Part shown: piece by piece, positions 16,039 through 23,154 of the stretch
Position numbering within the stretch: the stretch's first letter is position 1
How the letters are laid out: each line of letters starts with the position of its first letter
Source of the DNA: a virus
DNA length: 23,154 nt
Virus record (IMG/VR): IMGVR_UViG_3300027861_000202
Location: 1-23,154 of that record
Direction: 5' to 3' (one strand)
Made by a program: the position numbers and the translations under genes
The notes under the pieces: model-generated
Told to the model about the DNA's origin: nothing
The model's database searches: none
What the model saw: the letters and a program-made list of their open reading frames with translations, nothing else

Positions 16039-19000
16039 TGCAAAATAAAAGTGTTAGAATAAGGACAGACTTAGGCGATAAAAATTTAATGGTAGAGTTG
16101 AACCAAGACTTTGATTTTTTAGAAATACTAAGTTTAAAGATATCCCAAGAAGATTTATACAACACCTTTTGTGCTGACTATGGTGTTTTGGTTGGTAGGG
16201 TTATAGCTAATAAAGGCTTCGGCGTACCAAACGCTAAAGTATCTATTTTTATTCCTGTTACAGATGAGGGTGAGAGAAATGGGTTAATTGAACAACTATA
16301 CCCATTTAGAGATGTCACAACTAAAAATGATGAAGGTTATAGATATAACTTATTACTATCTGAAGCAACTTGTGATTTAAACACCCCAGTAGGAACCTTC
16401 CCAACAAAAGAAGACGTTTTAAATAACGACATTCAACTAGAAATATTTGAAAAATATTATAAATACACTACTCGTACAAATGAAGCTGGTGATTACATTC
16501 TTTTCGGTGTACCAACAGGACAACAGACAGTACATATAGATGTAGACCTAAGTGATATAGGTTCAATATCTTTAAGACCTTATGATTTAATTGAACAAGG
16601 TTTACCCAAAGAACTATTTGATGGTTTTACTAGATTTAGGTCTTCAGAAAATTTAGATGAACTACCACAATTAAAAGCACAAAGTAAAAGTGCTAATATA
16701 GTACCGTTTTGGGGTGACACAGATAAATGTGAGTTTGGTATTACCAGGACCGATTTTGATACGGGTGTTGAAATAGTCCCATCATCTATTTTTATGGGTT
16801 CTATTTTTACTGATACTAAAAAAAATTCTTTAAATAAAAGATGTAACCCAAAAAATGACGCTGGTGAACAATGTGAGTTAACTACTAGGGCAGGTTCCAT
16901 AGACATACTAAGAGTTGTTTATGATGATTTAGAAAGACCAACTGGTATAGAAAGTTTTACTACTAGAGCGGGTAAAGATGTTATAGATGATGACGGAACT
17001 TATACTTTTAATTTACCTATGTATTATGATAGAGTTATCACAGATGAGTTTGGTAACTTAATACCCTCATCAGAACCCGGTGTTGGTATTGCAACAAAAG
17101 GTAAGTATAGATTTAAAATAAAATTTAACGAACCTTCTTTAAGAAGAAAATTTACTACAGCAAGTTTAATAGTACCATCTTTACATAAATTTCACGGGGG
17201 GACACTTGGAACAGAACAACAAAGATGGACTACCGATATATCACAATATGACGATGCTAATCAGGCGAATATCCCTGGCGGAGACCCCCTAGATATTATT
17301 AACAACCCCAACGTTACCCCAGTAGTACAAGACCCAAACAATCCATTACCAAAAACAGTTAGTAGTGATTTAGATTTAGATTTTCACACATTTGAGTGGA
17401 AACAAGTATACACATTGTCACAGTTCATTAAAAAATATAAAAGAGGTTCTAATAGATTTAGTTTTATTGGTCTAAAAGGTTGTGATGAATGTGATTATAA
17501 TAATTACTTTCCTTTTACTACAGCAATGAAAAAAGCTAGTTTCGCTTTTTTCATACAGAAATTAGTAATAAATTTAATATCTTTTTTCTATAAAATAATT
17601 ATCATTTTAGGTAACTTAAGGATATGTTCTTATTTAAGATTTACTAATGATGGAAAATGTAGACAACTAGCTAATTTTGCACCATTTAGATTTTTAGCTG
17701 ATTTTTTAGCCCCTAATATATTATTAGAATGTGGTGATGATGTTTATACTATAGACCCATATTGTGGTGGGTTAGAATCTTGTACTTGTAATGGTAACCC
17801 CGTAATAACAGGTAATAATACTGGTAATGAACCTTGTTGTCCTAAAGATAATGGAACCGATTGTGATACGGGTGCTTGTTTAAGTTTTAATTTTTTCGTA
17901 CCAAACGAAACAAATTGTGTATCGTTAAACCAACTAGAAAATTGGAAGTGTTGTTCTATATATGAGTCAGCTAAAGAAAATAAAGCAATAAAATTTACTT
18001 TCTTTGATGCGTGGTTAAATGGTTCAGCTTATCTATTCCAATTCAAAAGTAAAACCAAAATTAAAAACGATGGTACAATTAAGAATAAATTTTGTGGACC
18101 TGGAAGTACAAATATAGGTGGTGATAATTACGCTGGATACAATGCATTTTCAAGTTTTTTTGTTGGTGATGAAGAAGCTAAATACTTACAGAATACTTGT
18201 AACGATGGTAGGTGTTTAATTTTAGGTCCTTCAGATAACCCTGACGATAGAAATTATGTGGGGGGAGTTGATTCAGGGACACCACAGATAAGGGTACCCC
18301 TAAACACACCAGGACTACCAAACGGAGCTAACGACTCCAAAGAATACCTTTATTGTAATTGGGTATCATCTACAAAAATAGTTAGTGTAGGTAGAATAGA
18401 AATGTGTGATGATGTTTTTAATGAAATTAAAAATTGTATAAGTACTAATAGTGAAAATACCGCAGGAAATACAGTATTTGATTGTAATATAAATGATTTA
18501 AGATTAGGTGATAAAATAAACCCATATACAGGTGATAACTTAGGTGAACTAAGTCCATACAACATACCAACAGCAGCTTCAGGTATAAACCCACCACAAG
18601 TAATTAAAATAGGTACGGGAGGTGAAAGTGGTTTTGACAGACAAGAAACAACTAAAAAATTAGATGAGTCCTCATTTGAAGACCCAAAAGATGTCTTTAT
18701 TTATTTATTAAGACAAACAAATTGTAATTTAGACAAATTGTTTACTAATGCAGGTAACCCACAATGTCATGAAAGGGAATTAGAACAAGAATATAGAGAC
18801 CCTATAAGTGAAGTATCTAAAGAACATAACACAGTGGTTACAATACCAGTAGAAATCCCTACTGGTGGTTATGATACAGATAACCCATCTGTTTGGGATG
18901 TTACAGGTAGTTTCACAAATTTTGACCCTGATGGTGTTAATGGTCCGTTTGCTATTGATACATTATTAGAGGATAGGTATAACCCTAACATACCCAACTC

Positions 19001-19136
19001 CACCTATAGTGTGGGTAACGTTAATTATTACACAAACCCTTATATAGATGTTAAAACTAATATGCCATATTTTTATTTTGGTTTAATACCAGGTAAAACA
19101 GCAATTAACAAATATAGAAAGAAATATTTAGTATAA
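16038..19136 (+). CDS. Large structural protein with carboxypeptidase-regulatory-like Ig domain and internal hydrophobic segment
   Basis: A 1032-residue protein started by the ATG of a TAATG overlap. Residues about 48-176 read as a carboxypeptidase-regulatory-like (transthyretin-type) beta-sandwich: GVLVGRVIANKGFGVPNAKV at one end and TNEAGDYILFGVPTG-x-x-TV at the other, with an insertion between. Residues about 502-527 are strongly hydrophobic (FAFFIQKLVINLISFFYK, then IIIIL), long enough to span a membrane, with Lys on both sides. A Cys-rich region follows at about 580-645, with CTCNGN, CC, CDTGAC and KCC motifs. The C-terminal 250 residues include YLYCNWVSSTKIVSVGR and a helical F-I-Y-L-L-R-Q-TN segment. 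The N-terminus has no signal peptide. Virion protein by context; the Ig-like domain suggests surface binding, and the hydrophobic segment could be buried in a trimer core or used at the host envelope. The family is not otherwise recognised. Confidence 0.6.
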   Translation: MQNKSVRIRTDLGDKNLMVELNQDFDFLEILSLKISQEDLYNTFCADYGVLVGRVIANKGFGVPNAKVSIFIPVTDEGERNGLIEQLYPFRDVTTKNDEGYRYNLLLSEATCDLNTPVGTFPTKEDVLNNDIQLEIFEKYYKYTTRTNEAGDYILFGVPTGQQTVHIDVDLSDIGSISLRPYDLIEQGLPKELFDGFTRFRSSENLDELPQLKAQSKSANIVPFWGDTDKCEFGITRTDFDTGVEIVPSSIFMGSIFTDTKKNSLNKRCNPKNDAGEQCELTTRAGSIDILRVVYDDLERPTGIESFTTRAGKDVIDDDGTYTFNLPMYYDRVITDEFGNLIPSSEPGVGIATKGKYRFKIKFNEPSLRRKFTTASLIVPSLHKFHGGTLGTEQQRWTTDISQYDDANQANIPGGDPLDIINNPNVTPVVQDPNNPLPKTVSSDLDLDFHTFEWKQVYTLSQFIKKYKRGSNRFSFIGLKGCDECDYNNYFPFTTAMKKASFAFFIQKLVINLISFFYKIIIILGNLRICSYLRFTNDGKCRQLANFAPFRFLADFLAPNILLECGDDVYTIDPYCGGLESCTCNGNPVITGNNTGNEPCCPKDNGTDCDTGACLSFNFFVPNETNCVSLNQLENWKCCSIYESAKENKAIKFTFFDAWLNGSAYLFQFKSKTKIKNDGTIKNKFCGPGSTNIGGDNYAGYNAFSSFFVGDEEAKYLQNTCNDGRCLILGPSDNPDDRNYVGGVDSGTPQIRVPLNTPGLPNGANDSKEYLYCNWVSSTKIVSVGRIEMCDDVFNEIKNCISTNSENTAGNTVFDCNINDLRLGDKINPYTGDNLGELSPYNIPTAASGINPPQVIKIGTGGESGFDRQETTKKLDESSFEDPKDVFIYLLRQTNCNLDKLFTNAGNPQCHERELEQEYRDPISEVSKEHNTVVTIPVEIPTGGYDTDNPSVWDVTGSFTNFDPDGVNGPFAIDTLLEDRYNPNIPNSTYSVGNVNYYTNPYIDVKTNMPYFYFGLIPGKTAINKYRKKYLV

Positions 19137-19183
19137 AAAAAAATAAATCAATGTTATTGATATTTATAAAAAAAACATAAAAC
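19137..19183 (+). promoter_or_regulatory. Longest intergenic gap; small AT stem-loop and A-rich leader
   Basis: The 47-nt gap is the only one above 15 nt in the window. It is almost entirely A/T. It holds a 6-bp inverted repeat, ATCAAT at 19147-19152 and ATTGAT at 19156-19161 with loop GTT, followed by an A-rich stretch up to the GTG start. No T-run follows the stem on the + strand, so it is a poor intrinsic terminator. A promoter for the fibre cluster could lie here, but I see no convincing -35/-10, Bacteroidota -7 (TAnnTTTG) or T4-late motif on the + strand. An ATG at 19151 opens only a nine-codon frame ending in TAA at 19178. Confidence 0.3.
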
Positions 19184-21211
19184 GTGAGTTATATAGATAA
19201 AAATTCTGATATTGTTGTAAGTGCTAGACTTACAGATAGAGGTAGACAATTACTGGCCAATGGAGCTTTAACATTTAATTCTTTTAAATTAGGTGACTCT
19301 GAAATAGATTATAGTACTTTAGGTGCTACATATGATGTTACACTAGAAAATATTCTTAGAGCAAAGGCCGAACAGCCTGAAATGAAAACATTTCTACTAC
19401 CTTTAACAACTACACCAGCATCACAAGCTGGGGTTGGGTTAACAACTGTTACCGCTTTAGAGTTATCTACAGTATCACAATCACCTGAATTAGGTTTTTT
19501 TAAAACACAAACAGGTTCTACAGTCTACACGGCCTACACAACCAACTACTCAGTACAATCGGATACAATGATTCCTTTAGGTAGTTTAACAGGTTCTACA
19601 GAGTTTGTACCTGTTAGACAATCATCAACATACGGTTCAAATGTATACGAACCAACCTATGGTGATTTTATGTTGGTTAAAATGAGTAACGATGAGATAA
19701 GTGCTACACAAACAAATACTGTTATTGAGGAAGACTTACCAGTACCTTACTTATGGTATAAGGTACAAGGTACTTCAGGAACTTTAGCTGGAAATGATTT
19801 AAATGTAGAGTTAGATAGAGATTTCGCGTATTTCCCAAGTTACGCTGGAGGTAATGAATGTTGGGCAGCTTTTTATCCTAGTGGTAGAACTTTTGATTCA
19901 AGTAGTATTTATAGTGGTGGTACTGTATGGAACCAAAACAATGTTTGGTCTTATGATATGGCTGGTGTTTCTGATGGTCTAGGTACTTATGAAACATTTC
20001 CTAGTTATGGTTCTGAAAACTTTATTGGTTCAAAAGAATATTTTGGATACACATCTGAAATAACTAGTAATTGTAATGACTATAGGTCTATAGCTATAAT
20101 TCACTACACAAACGAACAAACTTGTAATAACCAATCAGAAAAAAATTACGGACAATCATTATATATAGATACTACGGTACCAGCATCACCAATAGTTAAC
20201 TTACCCACATTAATGTGGCATAAAAGAGCTTTCTCAGGTTCAGGTACAGCAGATATGATTGGACAATCTTTTTCTGGTATAAGTACAGAAAAATATGTTA
20301 CAATAAGTGGTGTTACTACAGAGGTAAGGTATTTTGATTTAGCTGACGAACAAAACAATGTTATAGGTAGAATATTCCCGGACCAACAAGTAGTAACTAT
20401 AGACGACCAAGAGGTTGTTGCAGCTTTATCTTATAAATCAAACAGGAATTGGACACTACCAACACTAGGTTATGGTTTACAAACAGTTACAGATGGTTTA
20501 ATGGGTCAGACTCAAGAACTATACGTAACTTATCTACTAGAAAGTACATCAGGTTATACAACAGGTATTCACACACAAGATTATACATGTGTTCTATTAA
20601 CAGAAGAAGAATGTCCTGATAACGCTAAAAAAGATGTACAAATCACATTCCCAACATCAGAATTGTCTTATATGTCAATTAGTGGTGGTACAGGATTTGA
20701 AGCTGACAAATTCAAGATAATAGCACAAAGAGTTAGTACGGGTGAAAAACCAACTTCAGACGGTTGGAAAATAATGGACTTTACTAATGAGATAACTAAT
20801 CATACTACTGGGTCTACAATTAACCCATTAAACTTAGAAAACACAACTTTTACTATTACAAAAAATAAGTACTTAAACGGAACTAATTATCTTTTACACG
20901 ATTACATAAATATACCAACAACTTTAGAACCTAATTTACTACAATTTGGTGACGAAAACTTTTTCTTTGGTAACTTTGAATCAGCTGGTGTGTCGAAAAA
21001 ATGGAGAACAAAATTCCAAATAGTAGTACCACCAACACAATTTAATACAACAACAAACCCAACATGGGTAAATAGTGGTCAAAACCCACATATATCTGAA
21101 GTTGGTATATATAGTACTGGTGGTGATTTAGTTGCTATAGGTAAAATGAATTTACCGATAGAAAAAAATAACACAACGACTGTGATAATTGAAATAGCTT
21201 TTGATTTATAA
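19184..21211 (+). CDS. Tail-fibre-like protein with tail-collar-type N-terminal module
   Basis: A 675-residue protein started by GTG at 19184 (GTG-agt-tat), after an A-rich leader. The next in-frame ATG is near residue 67 and would remove the conserved N-terminus, so GTG is preferred. The N-terminal 47 residues contain LTDRGRQLLANG-x-L-x-F-x-x-FKLGDSEIDY. This is similar to the start of the two following genes and to the pattern LT-x-x-G-x-x-x-[IL]-A-x-[AG]-x-x-G-x-L-x-F-x-x-[MF]-x-[IVL]-GDG of P2 gpH-type tail-collar fibre N-termini, which attach fibres to the baseplate. The rest is Thr/Ser/Gly/Tyr-rich beta sequence, with a C-terminal part containing NPTWVNSGQNPHISEVGIYS, a motif reminiscent of P2-type fibre domains (E-[IV]-G-[IV]-Y). 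The role is probably a host-recognition fibre or its attachment segment. It overlaps the next gene by one base. Confidence 0.62.
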   Translation: MSYIDKNSDIVVSARLTDRGRQLLANGALTFNSFKLGDSEIDYSTLGATYDVTLENILRAKAEQPEMKTFLLPLTTTPASQAGVGLTTVTALELSTVSQSPELGFFKTQTGSTVYTAYTTNYSVQSDTMIPLGSLTGSTEFVPVRQSSTYGSNVYEPTYGDFMLVKMSNDEISATQTNTVIEEDLPVPYLWYKVQGTSGTLAGNDLNVELDRDFAYFPSYAGGNECWAAFYPSGRTFDSSSIYSGGTVWNQNNVWSYDMAGVSDGLGTYETFPSYGSENFIGSKEYFGYTSEITSNCNDYRSIAIIHYTNEQTCNNQSEKNYGQSLYIDTTVPASPIVNLPTLMWHKRAFSGSGTADMIGQSFSGISTEKYVTISGVTTEVRYFDLADEQNNVIGRIFPDQQVVTIDDQEVVAALSYKSNRNWTLPTLGYGLQTVTDGLMGQTQELYVTYLLESTSGYTTGIHTQDYTCVLLTEEECPDNAKKDVQITFPTSELSYMSISGGTGFEADKFKIIAQRVSTGEKPTSDGWKIMDFTNEITNHTTGSTINPLNLENTTFTITKNKYLNGTNYLLHDYINIPTTLEPNLLQFGDENFFFGNFESAGVSKKWRTKFQIVVPPTQFNTTTNPTWVNSGQNPHISEVGIYSTGGDLVAIGKMNLPIEKNNTTTVIIEIAFDL

Positions 21212-21435
21212 TGGGGTTCCTATCTAAAGATACAAATGAGGTTAAATTAATTTTAACACCTTACGGTAAAACTAAATTTTTATCAAAAGGATTTAAAGAT
21301 ACTTTTAGATACTTTAGTTTTTCTGATGATGACATTATATATCACTTATGTGTAGAGCCACAAGGAATATTAGAAATAACAGGTAGTCATAAAAGTTCTA
21401 CAACACAAAAAGAACCTAGATACAAAACAACATAA
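21211..21435 (+). CDS. Small protein consisting only of the shared N-terminal fibre module
   Basis: A 74-residue protein, started at a TAATG overlap. Residues about 9-57 align with the N-termini of both flanking genes: VKLILTPYGKTKFLSKG, then F-x-YFSFSDDDIIY, then EPQG-x-x-x-ITGSH. The closest match is the downstream gene (LTNYG, FKYFSLSD, IYYVETDP, NITGSK). It stops soon after the module, so it is either an independent docking or plug protein or a remnant of a full-length fibre gene whose distal part was lost. The frame is clean and ends in TAA four bases before the next ATG. No other function can be read. Confidence 0.6.
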   Translation: MGFLSKDTNEVKLILTPYGKTKFLSKGFKDTFRYFSFSDDDIIYHLCVEPQGILEITGSHKSSTTQKEPRYKTT

Positions 21436-21439
21436 AATA

Positions 21440-22582
21440 ATGGCAAATAATGTAAATTTAAAATTAACTAATTATGGTCTACGTAGATTAATGTCTATTG
21501 GAGCTGAACAAAGTTTTAAATATTTTAGTTTATCCGATATGAACGAAATCTATTATGTAGAAACTGACCCTAATTTAAACGACATAATGAACATAACTGG
21601 TTCTAAAGCTTTATTTACAGCTAGAAAATCTTGTGTAGACGCAGTACCAACAACAGCTCAAGTATCTCCCCCAACAGAAACAACTATTGATAGGACACAA
21701 CAAAGATGGTTAGTTAATTACTATAAATCAAATTGTGGCACCCAAGACTATACTAAATCTAATCTAAACGTAACTATTAATCTACATGAGTATTTTAATT
21801 GGTTAGAAGGTGTTTCATCAACAACAGCTTATACAGAATCACTGGAGACAAGTTTAAAAATAATACAAGGTGTTTATTTAAACAAACAAGAACAAAATTT
21901 CGTTGATAAGACATGGTCAAATATAGATACTACAAGTAGGTTCGTTCCTTTATATGACTTTGTCACCAATAAAGATAGAGAAAACTATTTAAAATTTAAT
22001 AGTAAATACATCCAATACAAAGGTGAACAAAGAACACAAGTAGATAGGTCTTTCGATAGATTTTACACAAGTTTATTATTAGGTTTTGGTGTGAATATTG
22101 AAGGCAGTTACTACCTAGAAGGTCATAACTCTTACGTTACATTCAACCCACCACAATTTGGGTACGTAGTGAATGGTAAAACTAATTTTGTTGGTTTAGA
22201 AACAATAACCAACACTGATAATTATAAAGAAATTACACCAGCTGTGATTATAGGGTCAAACCCAACAGACTTATATTATTTAAATGAACCCAATAATTTT
22301 AGAACATTAGATATAAATGGTTTTATGGGGCAGGCCATATGGGGTTATGTTAACACAAAAGGACAATCATTAATAAAAGGTATGATTGAAAAAGCTAAAA
22401 ATCATATAGAGTTTTATTTTGAGGAAACTTCTTTCGATAAATGGGAACTACCTATTAACCTTAGATTAAGAATACCTGAAACAGGTGGGTTAGACGTTAT
22501 AGGTGGTAATATAAGTTATAATTTTGTTTACGACCCTAACGCAACCACATTAGGTTACGATAATATTTTAATAACTAACTAA
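21440..22582 (+). CDS. Tail-fibre/baseplate-associated protein with shared N-terminal module
   Basis: A 380-residue protein with ATG after taaaata. Residues about 4-56 carry the shared module (VNLKLTNYGLRRLMSIG, F-x-YFSLSD-x-N-E-IYY, NITGSKALF). The remainder is unlike the neighbours: a mixed region with WLVNYYKSNCG and a stretch with INLHEYFNWLEG, then DRSFDRFYTSLLLGFGVNIE and a Gly-rich segment NGFMGQAIWGYVNTKGQSL. It ends with strands (LPINLRLRIPETGGLD). There is no signal peptide or membrane span. Its position beside two genes with the same module suggests that all three products dock at equivalent sites. I do not recognise the C-terminal domain; fibre assignment is by module and context. 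Confidence 0.58.
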   Translation: MANNVNLKLTNYGLRRLMSIGAEQSFKYFSLSDMNEIYYVETDPNLNDIMNITGSKALFTARKSCVDAVPTTAQVSPPTETTIDRTQQRWLVNYYKSNCGTQDYTKSNLNVTINLHEYFNWLEGVSSTTAYTESLETSLKIIQGVYLNKQEQNFVDKTWSNIDTTSRFVPLYDFVTNKDRENYLKFNSKYIQYKGEQRTQVDRSFDRFYTSLLLGFGVNIEGSYYLEGHNSYVTFNPPQFGYVVNGKTNFVGLETITNTDNYKEITPAVIIGSNPTDLYYLNEPNNFRTLDINGFMGQAIWGYVNTKGQSLIKGMIEKAKNHIEFYFEETSFDKWELPINLRLRIPETGGLDVIGGNISYNFVYDPNATTLGYDNILITN

Positions 22583-22584
22583 TC

Positions 22585-22884
22585 ATGACAACTATATACT
22601 ATAGAAATAATACAGACTTTCTTAACAGAAATAGATTTAAGGACAAATTAGAAAATAACAGTAATTCAAGTTATAACGCTTTCCTTTCACCAACTTCTGT
22701 AGACCTTTACTATAAAACTAATGATAGGGTACAGACAATAAATTTCCAAATGGCAGACTTTATTCCTTTATCAGTTAACGATATTGGATTGAGACCTGGT
22801 AGTTTTATTGTGGGTAATGTTGATAATAATAGAGTTGTTATAAATAATAATAATAATTCACCTAGTGTGATAACAAGAAACTAA
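22585..22884 (+). CDS. Small phage protein of unknown function
   Basis: A 99-residue protein starting ATG two bases after the upstream TAA. The N-terminus is Asn/Arg-rich (MTTIYYRNNTDFLNRNRF). The middle has a beta-like segment around FQMADFIPLSVNDIGLRPGS, and the C-terminus contains an Asn run encoded by an AAT repeat near 22843-22857. No cysteine, signal peptide or membrane segment is present. It continues the string of closely spaced genes and is followed by an A-rich leader for the next one. The family is not recognised. Confidence 0.5.
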   Translation: MTTIYYRNNTDFLNRNRFKDKLENNSNSSYNAFLSPTSVDLYYKTNDRVQTINFQMADFIPLSVNDIGLRPGSFIVGNVDNNRVVINNNNNSPSVITRN

Positions 22885-22895
22885 AAAAAAATAAA

Positions 22896-23154
22896 ATGAG
22901 TTCATTAGTATCGACAGAAAGTGTCAATCTAGAAAACACAATAGAGGAAAGTAATTATTTTTACGCTATACCTGGTGATAAAATAGAGTGGACATATATA
23001 CCATCTTCTACAGACGTAAACTTTAAAACAAATGTTTGGTCACACTTTTATGCTAATTTAGGTTTATATACAAACGAAATTGCTGATAATTACAACATTA
23101 ATTTTAGTCAGGGTGGTTATTTAAATACATCTTTAGAAAAAATATATGAAGCTT
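22896..23154 (+). CDS. Phage protein of unknown function (3' partial)
   Basis: Starts with ATG after the leader aaaaaaaataaa and stays open to the right edge, giving 86 codons. It begins MSSLVSTESVNLENTIEESN and continues with aromatic-rich sequence (YFYAIPGDKIEWTYIP, then TNVWSHFYANLGLYTN). There is no signal peptide. The short spacing, shared strand and A-rich start context match the genes before it, so it is most likely the next member of the same structural operon. Too little is present to identify a family. Confidence 0.55.
   Translation, partial: MSSLVSTESVNLENTIEESNYFYAIPGDKIEWTYIPSSTDVNFKTNVWSHFYANLGLYTNEIADNYNINFSQGGYLNTSLEKIYEA

Noticed and set aside
19147-19161. Intrinsic terminator in the 47-nt gap
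   Set aside because: The stem is 6 bp and nearly all A/T, with no following T-run on the transcribed strand.
19161-19168. TATAAATA, the T4 late-promoter core, on the minus strand
   Set aside because: It points antisense to every gene, and such an 8-mer is expected by chance in A/T-only spacer sequence.
19184-22582. Diversity-generating retroelement variable region in the fibre genes
   Set aside because: I see no template repeat copy, no adenine-specific variation that can be judged from one sequence, and no reverse transcriptase in the window.
22842-22857. AAT microsatellite as a phase-variation tract
   Set aside because: It is a 3-nt repeat coding for Asn in frame, so length changes would not switch the frame, and it is short.

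Overview
This AT-rich window carries the baseplate and tail-fibre region of a contractile-tailed (myovirus-type) bacteriophage. All genes are on the + strand and nearly abut, reading like one long late transcript. Two lines suggest a Bacteroidota (Flavobacteriia-like) host. Starts are preceded by A-rich leaders with no recognisable Shine-Dalgarno (for example at 936, 7032, 7939, 21440, 22896), and several proteins carry Cys-framed GCxDPxAxNY modules of a kind common in Bacteroidota and their phages. This host assignment is an inference. No tRNA, CRISPR, insertion sequence, integrase, lysis or replication gene is visible.

Layout. Positions 2-934 hold the C-terminal part of a T4 gp6 / baseplate-J-like wedge protein. 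Positions 936-7934 hold five proteins I cannot name, probably baseplate or fibre components; one (3703-6579) is a large Cys-rich protein. Positions 7939-10377 hold a large protein with a P2 gpI-like (Tail_P2_I) region. It is followed in the -1 frame by a 1.5 kb reading frame with no ATG at all (to 11924), which is almost certainly its continuation. Positions 11939-14437 hold a paralogue of that continuation. Positions 14437-16038 and 16038-19136 are a fibre-like protein with two 'NGV' beta modules and a 1032-residue protein with a carboxypeptidase-regulatory-like Ig fold and an internal hydrophobic segment. After the only real gap (47 nt) come three consecutive genes (19184, 21211, 21440) that share an N-terminal module resembling the tail-collar-fibre attachment domain, then a 99-residue protein and the start of another gene running off the end.

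The order J/gp6-like, then I-like, then tail-collar-like matches the J-I-H order of P2-type baseplate modules, greatly expanded by Cys-rich repeat proteins. The likely assembly is wedge protein, tail-protein-I adaptor, then fibres docked through the shared N-terminal module. Many genes are joined by TAATG stop/start overlaps, pointing to translational coupling.

The most notable signal is at 10350-10395. A C5 run lies 7 nt before a perfect 9-bp inverted repeat whose loop contains the TAG that ends the upstream frame. This layout fits a programmed -1 ribosomal frameshift making an 812-residue short form and a roughly 1328-residue long form. That TAG is the only non-TAA stop among the 15 stops in the window. 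A one-base assembly deletion in the C run is the main alternative.
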